Numbered from the stretch's first letter, positions 8,527 to 18,465 are shown. The stretch is DNA of 60,564 nt from Flavobacterium aquidurense (GCA_900107365.1 FNPS01000017.1:1-60564), one strand, 5' to 3'. Notes: generated by a model from the sequence alone, not told the origin. Translations and numbers: made by a program.

Positions 8527-9507
8527 TTATAATTGTTTAATAAAGGTTTTTGGGGATATTCCGAAGTTTTCTTTAAATTTTGATGCAAAGTAGGAGTTGT
8601 TAGTAAAACTTAATTGGTCTGAGATCTGGGATATTGATAATTGCTTATTTTCAAGAAGTTCTTTTGCTTTAAGTAACTTATTGTCCATAAAAAATTTGTT
8701 TGGAGTCAATCCGGTTATTTTTCTAAATAAGTTTTTAAATTTTGATTCAGACATATTGGCTTTTTTAGCCATATATGAGATACTTGGAAAAGGATCTTCG
8801 ATGTGTTCTATTAAAAACATTTGTGTTGCTATTATACTATTGAGATCGGTAGAATTAACTGTTTGAATGATAATTCTGTGAGTTGACATTTTTTTTAAAT
8901 AATTTGAAATTAGCATTTGTACTGTACCTATTAAATTTAGATTAAATATGGTACCTCCAACTTTTAACTTTCTAAGATCATTTAATAAATGATAACTTTC
9001 ACTACTCATTCTATCAAATCTGACGATAGTATTTAATGTTGGATCAGTTAATTTGTCAATGTTACGTAAAGGAATATTGTTACTTTTTACAAACGTTTCT
9101 AATGCACTTTTTTTTATAAAAATGCAAAGTGCAAAAGAAGTACTTCCTGCTTTCACATTATAATCTGATTCTAAGGCTCCATCAATAACGGATAAGTTAT
9201 ATCGCCAACGACCGACATCAAACATTGAGCTATTACTGCAAACCGTAGCCTCACCTTCTGTCAAATTATAATATAGGCCAACAAAATCGCTATTTTCATT
9301 TTTTTGAATGAAACGGAAATTTTTATTATATACGACATTTACATAGTAGGCAATTATGCCTTCTCCACAATCAAGAAAATATCTAGTGCCTGTTTGTAAG
9401 TCTTCTGGCATGATAATGAAGTTGCCTTCAGTTTTTCCGCCAAATTCTTTTGTGAAATTTTCAATCCAGCTTAAATCTGCACCATAAGAATGTTTTATTG
9501 TTTTCAC
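8527..9507 (-). CDS. AraC-family transcriptional regulator (copy 2)
   Basis: 326 residues. The start codon is GTG, and no in-frame ATG lies between it and the upstream region. It has a C-terminal double HTH (SYMAKKANMSESKFKNLFRK, then ISQISDQLSFTNNSYFASKF and FGISPKTFIKQL). The N-terminal ~220 residues resemble those of copy 1 and probably form its sensing domain. The 61-bp gap to copy 1 fits a two-gene operon produced by duplication. The AT-rich stretch 9508-9632 upstream probably holds the promoter, but I could not place boxes with confidence. Confidence 0.85.
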   Translation of the reverse strand: MKTIKHSYGADLSWIENFTKEFGGKTEGNFIIMPEDLQTGTRYFLDCGEGIIAYYVNVVYNKNFRFIQKNENSDFVGLYYNLTEGEATVCSNSSMFDVGRWRYNLSVIDGALESDYNVKAGSTSFALCIFIKKSALETFVKSNNIPLRNIDKLTDPTLNTIVRFDRMSSESYHLLNDLRKLKVGGTIFNLNLIGTVQMLISNYLKKMSTHRIIIQTVNSTDLNSIIATQMFLIEHIEDPFPSISYMAKKANMSESKFKNLFRKITGLTPNKFFMDNKLLKAKELLENKQLSISQISDQLSFTNNSYFASKFKENFGISPKTFIKQL

Positions 9508-9632
9508 AGAAATTAGTTTTTGTTATATAAAGTTAGTTTATTTTTATTTCAAAATAATTGTAATGAATTTATTTATAGTATATTATTGGTTTTGTACAAG
9601 GCCAATTTTGAACTTTAACTAATAAACTCTTT

Positions 9633-10034
9633 TTAATTTTGTAATACTTTTAAAATTTTAAGTTTGGTGATAGTAGAAGAAAATTGTCCGGAAATTTCAT
9701 CATCAATTGCACAACCAACTAAAGCCAGTCCGATTGGAGATAGTATTGATAATTTATCCTGAATTACATTACTTGTTTCAGGGGGCACAATCTGAAAACT
9801 TCTGATAACGTTCGTTGCCATTTGAACCGTTACAATTGAATTTACTCGAACAATATCATCTGGAAAAGCATCTCTTGAAATAATTGTAGCAAATTCCAGT
9901 TCTTTTCTAAGTCTTTTAATTGCTGAATAATAGTTTCTGTTCTTATTTTTGTGCGAGTTTGTGATTATTGTTTTTAGTAATTTCAAATCTTTTTCGTCTA
10001 TGATTATGTGATCATATTTCATTCTATTTGTCAT
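9633..10034 (-). CDS. GreA/GreB-family C-terminal domain protein (Rnk-like)
   Basis: 133 residues; ATG at 10022 (MKYDHIII) is a possible alternative start. The N-terminal half is a short helical region. The C-terminal half matches the GreA/GreB C-terminal FKBP-like domain: DDIVRVNSIVTVQ, then a strand with FQIVPP, and the typical LSPIGLALVGCAIDDEI. It lacks the long GreA coiled coil, so it is closer to Rnk-type proteins that bind RNA polymerase without promoting transcript cleavage. Small proteins like this are common in Flavobacteria, and the exact role is not known. Confidence 0.75.
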   Translation of the reverse strand: MTNRMKYDHIIIDEKDLKLLKTIITNSHKNKNRNYYSAIKRLRKELEFATIISRDAFPDDIVRVNSIVTVQMATNVIRSFQIVPPETSNVIQDKLSILSPIGLALVGCAIDDEISGQFSSTITKLKILKVLQN

Positions 10035-10158
10035 TAGCGCATGTTTTTAGAATAGGCTATGCTATTTGGATGCAGCCTTGATTAGTTATAAAACAAGTTC
10101 TTTTGAACTTTTGTAATTGGTGAAGAGATTAGGAATTATTGCAATCTAAAAACGTTGC

Positions 10159-10701
10159 TTAGGCTACAATGGCGAAATCATGGATATTTTGTTGAATATA
10201 TATCTTGATCTTGTCTGATTCGGAATTCATAACTCTAAAAAACTCCTTATCTAAAAAATTAAATTCTGGGTAGTTTGGATACATATCAAAAAGATCCTCG
10301 GTTGTTCTTGCTATTTCGAGTTCTTCTTTATTTTCAAAATAAATTTTTTTCGCCTTGTCAATTTGAACTGCCATTTCTATAGCTCCCCATTTTTTTAATG
10401 TTTCAGAAAATAGGGATTCAAAAATATAATTTCCGTGCCCATTTTTAATTAATTGCAAAAAACCTCCGGTTGTAATTTCACCATATAATATATTATAGGC
10501 CATTAATGTATGTTGTGAATCGGTAAAATTGTCCTCTGCTACAGTATCCATTATTTCATAATATTTAGAAAGTAACAGAAAAAACAAATCCCATGTATTG
10601 TCATAATAGTTTATTAATTCTTCTTTTTTAATGTGTGGTAATGTTTTCTGCGTTTTGATTTTTCCAATTGTTTCTTTCTCGATTTTCATCTTCGTTTGCA
10701 T
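10159..10701 (-). CDS. DUF4375 (DMP19-like) domain protein
   Basis: 180 residues, cytoplasmic, no signal peptide. The central part (about 30-145) fits the DUF4375 pattern: a WDLFFLL helix, AYNILYGEITTGGFLQLIKNGHGNYI, and a following helix with LKKWGA and EMA. The motif 'GE...GGF.Q...N' is typical of the family. DUF4375 proteins are linked to immunity-like or DNA-mimic roles in some bacteria, but no toxin gene is visible beside this one. It stands alone, with an AT-rich gap upstream. Confidence 0.7.
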   Translation of the reverse strand: MQTKMKIEKETIGKIKTQKTLPHIKKEELINYYDNTWDLFFLLLSKYYEIMDTVAEDNFTDSQHTLMAYNILYGEITTGGFLQLIKNGHGNYIFESLFSETLKKWGAIEMAVQIDKAKKIYFENKEELEIARTTEDLFDMYPNYPEFNFLDKEFFRVMNSESDKIKIYIQQNIHDFAIVA

Positions 10702-11279
10702 CTTTTTATATTTTAAAAATTAGGAAGGAAAAGACGATTACATTACTTAAAGTATCAAATTTTGTAAATACTTGACGCTAAAATTAGTACTAATGTATAG
10801 TCTTGTCTTATGTTTTTTATTTGTGTTTAGGATATTATTTTTTCTTATAAATTATCTTTTTAACATGTGTTTTTTTGTGAGATATTACCTGCAGGTAAAT
10901 TATGTTTAATTCAAAATTAATTAAATATTCGGTTCTTGGTTTAAAAAGAGTTGATTTATTTAACTATTTGAAAACAAAATAAATAACGAGTAATTATAAG
11001 CCTTTTTATGATACTTTTTGAACTTTTTATGGTGTTTTTATCTTTTTATATGAGCTATAAAAAAACATGGATGTATTGATTTCTTATTATTTGCCATTTT
11101 CATTATAAGCCTTTTTATTTTAGTATTTGTTGTTTTTTAAAAGTCTTATCTTGATATTTTAAAGACTGGAATTAGAGATTACCAAAATGGTTTATATCTA
11201 ATTTTGTTTCAAACTTTATCGATTTGTTCTTGAATGGAATGAAACAAATAAAAGTTATGTATTATAAAGTAGAAACGGT
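10702..11279. other. Gene-free AT-rich region
   Basis: About 580 bp with no credible ORF. It holds the divergent promoters of the DUF4375 gene and the YcxB-like gene. Two identical copies of ATTATAAGCCTTTTTAT sit at 10993-11009 and 11102-11118. I see no RNA gene or mobile element. Confidence 0.6.
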
Positions 11280-11819
11280 ATGGGGACTTATAATTTTTCT
11301 TTAGAATTTGGTTTAAATGTGGATGAAGCAAAAATGATAAATAAAATGTACCTCAAAAATCGTTATGAGCAATGGGTTCAGTATTTTTTGGGATTAGCTT
11401 TACTTTTTCCTGTTTTCTTCGATTTTTTTGATAGGATGAATAACAGTGATTTAATTGTGTGGATATTAAGAGATATGTTTTTTGTACTTATTTTTTTTAT
11501 GTTACAATATCCATTCGTTGACGCCATTTGCAAACTTATCTTCCAGTTAATTAAAAAGCTCTTAAAAATTGAAAAGTTTATAACAAAATATAGATTCAAT
11601 TTTACAAGTACCTTTATTTATGTACATTCTCCATTGGGTGCATTTGCTCATAAATGGACTCAAGTTGAGAGCGCAATTTTGACTAAAGATTTTTTCTTTT
11701 TATATGTTAAAGAAAAAAATGGCTATATTATTTCTATTGCCAACAATAAACAAAATAGAAAAATAAATGAATTAATAGCTTTTGTGGAAAAGAATGTAAT
11801 TCAGATTACAAAAGTTTAA
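11280..11819 (+). CDS. YcxB-like membrane protein
   Basis: 179 residues. Two membrane segments are clear (about 34-52, FLGLALLFPVFFDFF, and about 62-82, LRDMFFVLIFFMLQYPFV). After a basic linker, the C-terminal ~75 residues form a beta-rich domain with the YcxB pattern (FNFTSTFIYVHSPLG, W.QVESAILTKDFFFLYVKEKNGYIISI). The family is of unknown function. The gene is isolated, with 275 bp of AT-rich DNA behind it. Confidence 0.65.
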   Translation: MGTYNFSLEFGLNVDEAKMINKMYLKNRYEQWVQYFLGLALLFPVFFDFFDRMNNSDLIVWILRDMFFVLIFFMLQYPFVDAICKLIFQLIKKLLKIEKFITKYRFNFTSTFIYVHSPLGAFAHKWTQVESAILTKDFFFLYVKEKNGYIISIANNKQNRKINELIAFVEKNVIQITKV

Positions 11820-12094
11820 TAGAAGATTATATTTTGAATTTTAGTGCGGGTAAGTAAAATTTTATTTCGGTATGATAATTTTTAAAGGTCTTAAATATTT
11901 AGTGTTTAAGGCCCTATTCTTTTTGATTTACTGAAATAATTTTTACTACTCTTATTTTCAATAGCAACACTAAATTATTCCGAATTTGATTTGGAATATC
12001 TTCAGGAACAAGGCTTGGATATCTAGTTTCTTTACAAATTTTAAAAATATAAAGAGACAGCAAATACTTTATTCTACCTTTTATAAACATACGA

Positions 12095-12679
12095 ATGAAT
12101 ACAGATTTCTTTAATGCGAATAGTTATTTTATAGATCAAAAACATCTTTTTTTTAAATTTTATAAGTATCACCAGATTTACAATGAAAAGCGGGAATGTA
12201 TTGGCTTGATTAAACAAAGATCTACATTTAGACAAACGATATTAAGATCTGTTTTTAGCGAGAATTTATTGCCTTTTATATTTGAGATAAGGAGCTGTAA
12301 CGGAGCATTATTAACATCAATTTCAAGAAGATGGTTTTTTTTTAAATCCAAAATTATTATTCAGGATTCAAAAGGAAAACAAATTGGAAGTATTAAGCGA
12401 AAGTTTATCTCTTTTAAACCAGTTTTAAGAATATTAAACGCATCGGATGAAGTAATAGCTGAGATTTCAGGTGATTTGGAAAACTGGAATTTTGTTATTA
12501 GCGATCCCTCTCACAACCAAATTGGGTCAATAGACAAAAATTGGATTATAGCGATGAAAGAATTATTCGGGTCGACTGATAAATATAATGTGATTTTTGA
12601 GGAGGATTATATTGATAAAAAGAAGAAGATTGCCATTTTATCCAGTGCAATCATTATTTATATGGTTATGAAAAAATAG
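12095..12679 (+). CDS. LURP-one-related / phospholipid-scramblase-like protein
   Basis: 194 residues, no signal peptide. Repeating short beta strands of the type I.D..G..IG.I run through it (KIIIQDSKGKQIGSIKRKF, FVISDPSHNQIGSIDKNW), as in the tubby-like fold of LURP-one/scramblase-related proteins. The typical late motif YNVIFEEDYIDKKKKIAIL is followed by a single hydrophobic helix (LSSAIIIYMVMKK) that could anchor it in the membrane. Bacterial members are of unknown function. The gene stands alone. Confidence 0.7.
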   Translation: MNTDFFNANSYFIDQKHLFFKFYKYHQIYNEKRECIGLIKQRSTFRQTILRSVFSENLLPFIFEIRSCNGALLTSISRRWFFFKSKIIIQDSKGKQIGSIKRKFISFKPVLRILNASDEVIAEISGDLENWNFVISDPSHNQIGSIDKNWIIAMKELFGSTDKYNVIFEEDYIDKKKKIAILSSAIIIYMVMKK

Positions 12680-12904
12680 ATTTCAGTTATGCGTTTTAGG
12701 TTATTTATACTTGTTTAGTTAATTGGTTTTTAGTATTTTGGGTTTTTAATAATGTCTTGATTTAATTGTTTTTTGACTTATTGTGACAGTTTCTATGGTA
12801 AGGCAGCTTGTACCTTTGTAAAGTTATTTTGAGAATTAGTTTAAAAGGGATGATACTTTATAACTACTTAGAATGAAGTTTGATAAAAAGACAATTTAGT
12901 AAGT

Positions 12905-13354
12905 ATGGAAAGAGAAAAAATTTTAGTACGGGACAACAAAGGAATCTTCTTAAAAATGTTTAGAAGAAAGTTTAAAGATGAATTTGATTTTTTTGGAAAT
13001 TCATTTTTGATCGAAAATGAAAATGATTATAAAGATTATGATCGCTCTATATTTGTGGTTTATGATAAGGCTGAAATGATTGACTACTTAAAATTAGAAA
13101 AAAAAGGATCGAATGTTTTGGTCTGTTTATTTAATAAGCAATTATATGGTAGTTTAGCTTTTTTAGAAGAAATTAATAACCTAATTCTATTAGATGAATC
13201 TAAAACAAAGCCGGAAATTGTAAAAGATTTAAAAGCATATTTTAAAAAGAGTCCCGAACCTGCTAAGCAAACATCTAAATCTGTGTTTGGAAGTTCAGCC
13301 ATTTTTCAAGCGCAATTTCATAATTTTTATAATGCATTATTCTTTCTGTTGTAG
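12905..13354 (+). CDS. Unrecognised small protein
   Basis: 149 residues that I do not recognise. Residues 1-110 alternate strands and helices (KILVRDNKGIFLKMFRRKF, SIFVVYDKAEMIDYL, NVLVCLFNKQLYGSLAFLEE) and loosely suggest a receiver-like alpha/beta fold, but the usual phospho-acceptor Asp pattern is not evident. The tail is a low-complexity linker (SPEPAKQTSKS) ending in a hydrophobic patch (FYNALFFLL). It is a standalone gene with a strong terminator behind it. Confidence 0.6.
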   Translation: MEREKILVRDNKGIFLKMFRRKFKDEFDFFGNSFLIENENDYKDYDRSIFVVYDKAEMIDYLKLEKKGSNVLVCLFNKQLYGSLAFLEEINNLILLDESKTKPEIVKDLKAYFKKSPEPAKQTSKSVFGSSAIFQAQFHNFYNALFFLL

Positions 13355-13402
13355 CTTATATTCAAATGCTTTTATAAATTAAAATTTTATATTAATTCAT
13401 TT

Positions 13403-13446
13403 TAAAATGTAGGATAGAGACTGTTTATTATCCTACATTTTATTTT
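13403..13446. terminator. Bidirectional intrinsic terminator before the PUL
   Basis: A perfect 14-bp stem (13403-13416 with 13429-13442) is flanked by A- and T-rich tracts. It lies between convergent genes and marks the left border of the polysaccharide locus. Confidence 0.85.
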
Positions 13447-13458
13447 TATATAGTTTTA

Positions 13459-14412
13459 CTATTCTTTTTTTAGTACAGCGATTTCCTCTCCTGAAACTTC
13501 TATAACTGAGCCATGACGTGTTCCTGGCGGGAAATTAATTTGTTCTGAAATATCAACCCAACCCTGCGGAGTTTCTTTGATTGCTCCATATTTCTTTTCG
13601 ATATATTTATCAAAATAAACAATCCAATTATTGCCTATTTTTATCGCCGTTGGACCTTCCGCCCAATAATTTCCTGTAATTGCATCACTCGCCTTACTAT
13701 ATGGCCCTTTTAGTTCTTTGCTAAAGGCTATTTTAATATTTTTCTGAACTGGATTTCGGGTTTCATCTTTTAAAAACATTACAAACCCCTGATCTTGTTG
13801 TACAATAGAAGCATCTATTACATTAAAACCGGGCTCATAAAGTAATTTAGTTTTGGAAAATTTTTTAAAATCTCGTGTTACGGTGTAATATATTCGATGA
13901 TTGTATCCTTTTTCTTTCTCTGGTTTTGTTTCTAAAAATTCTCCATCTATCGTAGAAGCCCAGTAAATCATATATTTTTCTGAATCCGGGTCATACGTAA
14001 TCTCTGGCGCCCAAGTATTTCTGGCTTTTTTCTTTTTTTTCATAACCGGCAGAAATTCCTGTTTTGACCAATGAATCAAATCTTTTGAACTAGAGTATCC
14101 AATCCCTTTATCTGTCCAACTTACCGTCCACACCATATGATACAAGCCGTCACCACCTTTTATTATTGAAGGGTCTCTCATAAGTTTATCTTTTCCTACT
14201 TCGGGAGTTAGAAATGAAGTATCATTTTTTAAAGCAGTCCATTTATATCCATCTTCGCTATAGGCTAAATGTAGACCGTCTTCACCATTTCCTTTGAAAT
14301 AGGAAAAGACATACCCATCAGTTTTTGAAGTTGGATCATTTTGAATTTCCTTTTCTTGAGAGAAAACGGGAATAGTCATCCATGCGAACATACAAAATAG
14401 TACTGCTTTCAA
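13459..14412 (-). CDS. GH43-like five-bladed beta-propeller glycosidase
   Basis: 317 residues. The start codon is TTG: a stop lies five codons upstream and no ATG lies between, and the TTG gives a full signal peptide (MKAVLFCMFAWMTIPVFSQ). The internal ATG at residue 8 would cut the signal. Blade-like repeats resemble GH43 enzymes: GLHLAYSEDGYKWT, RDPSIIKGGDGLYHMVWT, NTWAPEITYDPDSEKYMIYW, VIDASIVQ and WAEGPTAIKIGNNWIVYFD. The general fold and Asp/Glu-bearing blades support arabinosidase or a related activity on pectin side chains. The subfamily and the exact catalytic triad cannot be settled by eye. It is the last gene of a minus-strand operon behind GH105 and GH106. Confidence 0.75.
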   Translation of the reverse strand: MKAVLFCMFAWMTIPVFSQEKEIQNDPTSKTDGYVFSYFKGNGEDGLHLAYSEDGYKWTALKNDTSFLTPEVGKDKLMRDPSIIKGGDGLYHMVWTVSWTDKGIGYSSSKDLIHWSKQEFLPVMKKKKKARNTWAPEITYDPDSEKYMIYWASTIDGEFLETKPEKEKGYNHRIYYTVTRDFKKFSKTKLLYEPGFNVIDASIVQQDQGFVMFLKDETRNPVQKNIKIAFSKELKGPYSKASDAITGNYWAEGPTAIKIGNNWIVYFDKYIEKKYGAIKETPQGWVDISEQINFPPGTRHGSVIEVSGEEIAVLKKE

Positions 14413-14484
14413 GTGCTTAAATGATTAGATTTTTAAAAAAAATTATTTCAAAATTGGGTTTCTAAATATAGACAATAATGTTTT

Positions 14485-15603
14485 TTATTTCATTTTATAT
14501 ATTTCAGAACCTGCCAATAAAAAACAACCTAATCCATAATCTTCAAAATCTGGAATTTTGTCATATGATAAAGGCTGGCCATCTTTAGGTTCTTTTCCTG
14601 TTGATTGTAAAAAGCCTAAAAAGCCATTAGTATGCAAACTTTCTGTCGTTATTGCGTTCCAAGCCTTTTGAACTATTGGTACATAAATTTCTTTTTTCAA
14701 AATTCCACTGTTTATTCCATAGGCTATTCCATAAATGAATAAAGCGGTTCCTGAAGTTTCTTTCTCTCCAAAATTAGTAGGATCATGTAGACTTACATTC
14801 CAGAATCCGTCAGGTCTTTGAATAGGAACCAGAGCTGCAGCCATTGTTTTTAAATCTTTTACATATTGATCTCTATGTGGAGCATTTTCAGGAATAATTG
14901 TCAAAACTTTAGCCAAAGCTGCAATTACCCACCCATTTCCACGGCTCCAATAACAATCTTGTCCATTTGGTTCTTTATATGGTGGATCAAAATCGGCATC
15001 GCGCCACCATAAGCCATCTTTTGGATTAAACAGGCCGTTATCGCCATGTTTGTTTCTTGAATACATATACATTTGGTACATTTTTTCGAAATAGCGATTG
15101 TCTTGTTCTAAAACTCCCATTTTTGCAAAAACAGGCATTCCCATTTGGATTGCATCAATCCAAGACCAATCATCTAATTGAGCTGTATTTAGCAACATAT
15201 TAATATTTGCCCGGGTGTTTTTTAGTTTTTTTGAATCTGGTTCTAAATTATACAAGTCAATATACGTTTGGGCAGCACAATAGTTGTCTGCATTGCGAGT
15301 TGTATTTCCGCTATTAAATCCCCATTTATGGAATTCTGACCACGAATAAGCATAATCGTAATAAGCTTCTTTTGGAAAAATTTGGTGTAAAGCCATTAAA
15401 CCTTCATAATAAACTCCTCGTGTCCAAATATTACTCGGGCGTTCTTTATTAGTAATAATAGTTTTACCCGTTTCTGGCCATTTTTGCATAAAATAATCGT
15501 TTGCTAAAATCATTTGTTTCAGCACCAGTTTCTTGTCAAAAGGCTGTTGTGCGCTTGCAGTATATAAAAAGCATATAGCGAAGATTAAAAGTAATTTTCT
15601 CAT
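14485..15603 (-). CDS. GH105 unsaturated rhamnogalacturonyl hydrolase (copy 1)
   Basis: 372 residues with a signal peptide (ends TASAQ). GH105 enzymes remove the 4,5-unsaturated uronic acid left by lyases at the end of rhamnogalacturonan or ulvan fragments. The (alpha/alpha)6-barrel motifs are visible: WTRGVYYEGLMAL, RNADNYCAAQTYIDLY, WSWIDAIQMGMPVFAKMG (the conserved Asp sits in WIDA), and CYWSRGNGWVIAALAKVL. The length is normal. It lies between GH106 and the GH43-like gene with short gaps, so it is in one operon. The PL11 lyase at 55819 could supply its substrate. Confidence 0.9.
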   Translation of the reverse strand: MRKLLLIFAICFLYTASAQQPFDKKLVLKQMILANDYFMQKWPETGKTIITNKERPSNIWTRGVYYEGLMALHQIFPKEAYYDYAYSWSEFHKWGFNSGNTTRNADNYCAAQTYIDLYNLEPDSKKLKNTRANINMLLNTAQLDDWSWIDAIQMGMPVFAKMGVLEQDNRYFEKMYQMYMYSRNKHGDNGLFNPKDGLWWRDADFDPPYKEPNGQDCYWSRGNGWVIAALAKVLTIIPENAPHRDQYVKDLKTMAAALVPIQRPDGFWNVSLHDPTNFGEKETSGTALFIYGIAYGINSGILKKEIYVPIVQKAWNAITTESLHTNGFLGFLQSTGKEPKDGQPLSYDKIPDFEDYGLGCFLLAGSEIYKMK

Positions 15604-15625
15604 TTTAGTATTCGTTATTTAGTAG

Positions 15626-18427
15626 TTAGTTTTGTTGTTTTAATGGTGTAAGCGTAACTGGTCCCAATAAACCAGAAGGCATCGGGCTCCATTTTGTTGC
15701 GTCAAATTTTTTATAATCTTTATCAACCATATTAATCTCATAGAAAATTTTCCATTCTTCACCTTTTAATTCTTTGTCTCTAATTCGGTTTGCAGAAAGA
15801 TTTGTAACCTGAATTTTTAATGTGTTTTTTCCTGATTTTAATTTTAAGATACTTAATTTATAAGGAACAGACCATGCAGTGCCAATAAATTCATCATTTA
15901 ACCAGACTTTTGCACTTTCGCGGACATCGCCCAAATTTAAACTCCAAGATTCAGTTTTTGTATTCGGATTATCAAATTGAAGCGTGTAGGTTGCAGAACC
16001 TGAAAATGCTTCTGCTTCAGGACTTAATTTTGTCCAGGATTCTAAATTTGAAATTGTTGTAGTCTCGGGCAATTTCGGACCACCTTTTTCAAAGGTAATT
16101 TTCCAATTTCCTTTTAACGGAGTAGCTTCAGCAGTTGGCTCATAATAATTCCATTTTTTTTGAGAAGCCGTATTTTCTGTTTTCAAAAAATATGATTGCC
16201 CTGGCTCTATTTTGATTTTTACCAATGTACTATTGGAATCTTTTTTTACAATTGCATTCCCGTAATTTCTGTTTAGCGGATCAAAAATAATAACCTCTTT
16301 ATTACCAATTTGAATTGGAATAAATCCATCGATTGTTTTAGGAGTATGATTTACTAAATAATAAATTTTCTCCCCATCTATAGTTCTTCTAATGTATTTT
16401 AATCCGGTGTTTACTAGTGTTTCAGGATATATTTGAGTGTTTTCTAGACTTTTAAAAATATCGGTCACTGGTTTTATTAATTCAGCGTTTACAGTTAAAA
16501 GTTTTTTCAGTTCTTGTTCCTGTTTTTGGTAATCATTAAAACCAGGTACTGATTCAGGAAGCCCTTTAAAAATAATATTTGCACCCGCTTTCTTAAGTTC
16601 AATAAGTTTCTGTAAAGTGGCAAGAGGCATTTTTTTGCAAGCTGGAATTATCATTGATTTGAACGTTCCTCCCGGCAGACTAATTTTTCCGTCAATGAGC
16701 TTAGCCTCAGAAATAAAACTGTCAGATATAAAGTCAACTCCATATCCTTTTTTCATTAAATCTTTAGTTGTATCATAAAAAGAGGTCTCGTACAACCATT
16801 CAGATAAAGAATGTATCTTAAATTGAAAAAATAAAGTTCCCTTTTGATATTTGTCCCAAGTATCAAAAATTGGCCAATAAAGTATTATTTCATTATCAGA
16901 TTTGCCCTGTTGCAACATAGACTGACAATTTGCTATGTAAGAAAATAGTGAAGGTGCATCTTCCCAAATACTATTATTGGAATTAAAATTTACAGATGCA
17001 TAAAATTTCCATCCCGGCCATGCAGCTCTTTCGGGTGAATAAGTTGATCCGTGAAGAAAAATATGATTAATGCCATTTAGCATTAAATCTTCTGCTTCAG
17101 GTTTACATTGCGATAAAGCAGTTTTGAAATGTTCTCTCAACCAGGTAAATGTTTCAGAAGAAACAAGATTTTTTCCTGCAATATGTGCAGCAGATGATGA
17201 AAATTTCAACATTACAGGATCAGCATCACCCTCGCGAATATCTTCTTTTTCACGACGGAAACCTGGAATATCAAAAGGCATAGATCCAAACGTTTCGCAT
17301 TCCGGGATATCCGCGGAAGCGTATAAATCAATTAAATTTCCAGGAGAACCATGTGCCTGAAGTTTAGTTTTAAAACTTTTTGAATGTGCCCATTGTGTCC
17401 AGGGCTTATCAAATTTATTTAATAATAAATCGCCAATGGTTTGTCTGTAATCACTTTTGATCCGGTTACCAATTTCATTATCCGTTTCACTCAATAATAA
17501 CGGCATTTGTTTTTTTAAATCATACCCTCTAAGTTTTTGAAATTCTTCAAAAAAATTGGGAGTAAAATCAGTTCCGTAAACTTCGTAACTATCATTAAAA
17601 ATGGCTCTTATTTTTCCTTCTCGACCTTTAAATGCATTGTTAAATGGAACTACATATTCATTTAATGCTTCTTCAGAATAATGATCTAATGTAAAACCGC
17701 TTCCTCCCGGAGCAGCTCTTTTTACCTGCTGTCCTGTTTTACCACTAAAAACGGCATATATAGTATAATCTGTTTTTTTTGCTTTCCATTTTAATTTATT
17801 TGGTTCTAATGGATTTGGAATTGAGACTGAATTTCCATCAATACCTTTGTCCTTTGGTTTTGATAGATTTTTATTCAATTGATCTGTTAAGTTTATAAAA
17901 GATCCATCATTTCCATAAGCAACTACATATAAAAGTTCTGCAGGTTGTTTTTCTTTTGTATTTTCTACTTTAATATTTCGATCAATTGTTTCATTTTTTT
18001 TCAATTGGTATTTTTCAATAACCAATTTAGTAGCCGCATGTGGTAAAGTCACATGCGAACCTCCATAAGGCCAGCCAGTTCCTAAAACCATATCAACCTG
18101 CATATGGAGACTATCTGAAACATGAATAGTATAGTCTAACATTTCCAGCCATTTAGGCGATAGATAATCAATAAAATTATTTTCTTCTCCTTTTACTCCA
18201 TAGATAGGAGTAATTTCTACTCCACCAATTCCGGCGTTATGAAAATCTGTAAGGCTTTTTTTTAAGTTTGGTTTATCCACAGCACTTCCCATCCACCACC
18301 AGCGTGCCCAAGGCTGGTTTATATTTGTAGATTTTGGCCATGGTGATACTTTATTTTCCTGCGCAAACGAATTTAAAAAGCAAGAAAACAATAGTAGTAT
18401 AAGGCAATTTAGTTTGTTTAATCTCAT
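15626..18427 (-). CDS. GH106 alpha-L-rhamnosidase
   Basis: 933 residues, close to the normal family length, with a signal peptide (ends SFAQ). The opening of the mature protein is diagnostic: PWARWWWMGSAVDKPNLKKSL, then GIGGVEITPIYGVKGE. Further GH106 features are the long barrel with FNDSYEVYGTDFTPNFFEEF, the block EAEDLMLNGINHIFLHGSTYSP, and a C-terminal beta-sandwich that looks like a GH2 sugar-binding domain (WSLNLGDVRESAKVWLNDEFIGTAW). It removes terminal alpha-L-rhamnose from pectic fragments. It is the first gene of the minus-strand operon, and its promoter carries operator copy 1. Confidence 0.92.
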   Translation of the reverse strand: MRLNKLNCLILLLFSCFLNSFAQENKVSPWPKSTNINQPWARWWWMGSAVDKPNLKKSLTDFHNAGIGGVEITPIYGVKGEENNFIDYLSPKWLEMLDYTIHVSDSLHMQVDMVLGTGWPYGGSHVTLPHAATKLVIEKYQLKKNETIDRNIKVENTKEKQPAELLYVVAYGNDGSFINLTDQLNKNLSKPKDKGIDGNSVSIPNPLEPNKLKWKAKKTDYTIYAVFSGKTGQQVKRAAPGGSGFTLDHYSEEALNEYVVPFNNAFKGREGKIRAIFNDSYEVYGTDFTPNFFEEFQKLRGYDLKKQMPLLLSETDNEIGNRIKSDYRQTIGDLLLNKFDKPWTQWAHSKSFKTKLQAHGSPGNLIDLYASADIPECETFGSMPFDIPGFRREKEDIREGDADPVMLKFSSSAAHIAGKNLVSSETFTWLREHFKTALSQCKPEAEDLMLNGINHIFLHGSTYSPERAAWPGWKFYASVNFNSNNSIWEDAPSLFSYIANCQSMLQQGKSDNEIILYWPIFDTWDKYQKGTLFFQFKIHSLSEWLYETSFYDTTKDLMKKGYGVDFISDSFISEAKLIDGKISLPGGTFKSMIIPACKKMPLATLQKLIELKKAGANIIFKGLPESVPGFNDYQKQEQELKKLLTVNAELIKPVTDIFKSLENTQIYPETLVNTGLKYIRRTIDGEKIYYLVNHTPKTIDGFIPIQIGNKEVIIFDPLNRNYGNAIVKKDSNSTLVKIKIEPGQSYFLKTENTASQKKWNYYEPTAEATPLKGNWKITFEKGGPKLPETTTISNLESWTKLSPEAEAFSGSATYTLQFDNPNTKTESWSLNLGDVRESAKVWLNDEFIGTAWSVPYKLSILKLKSGKNTLKIQVTNLSANRIRDKELKGEEWKIFYEINMVDKDYKKFDATKWSPMPSGLLGPVTLTPLKQQN

Positions 18428-18465
18428 TATTATTTTTCTTCAGTGGTTGATAGTTAGTGTTAAAG

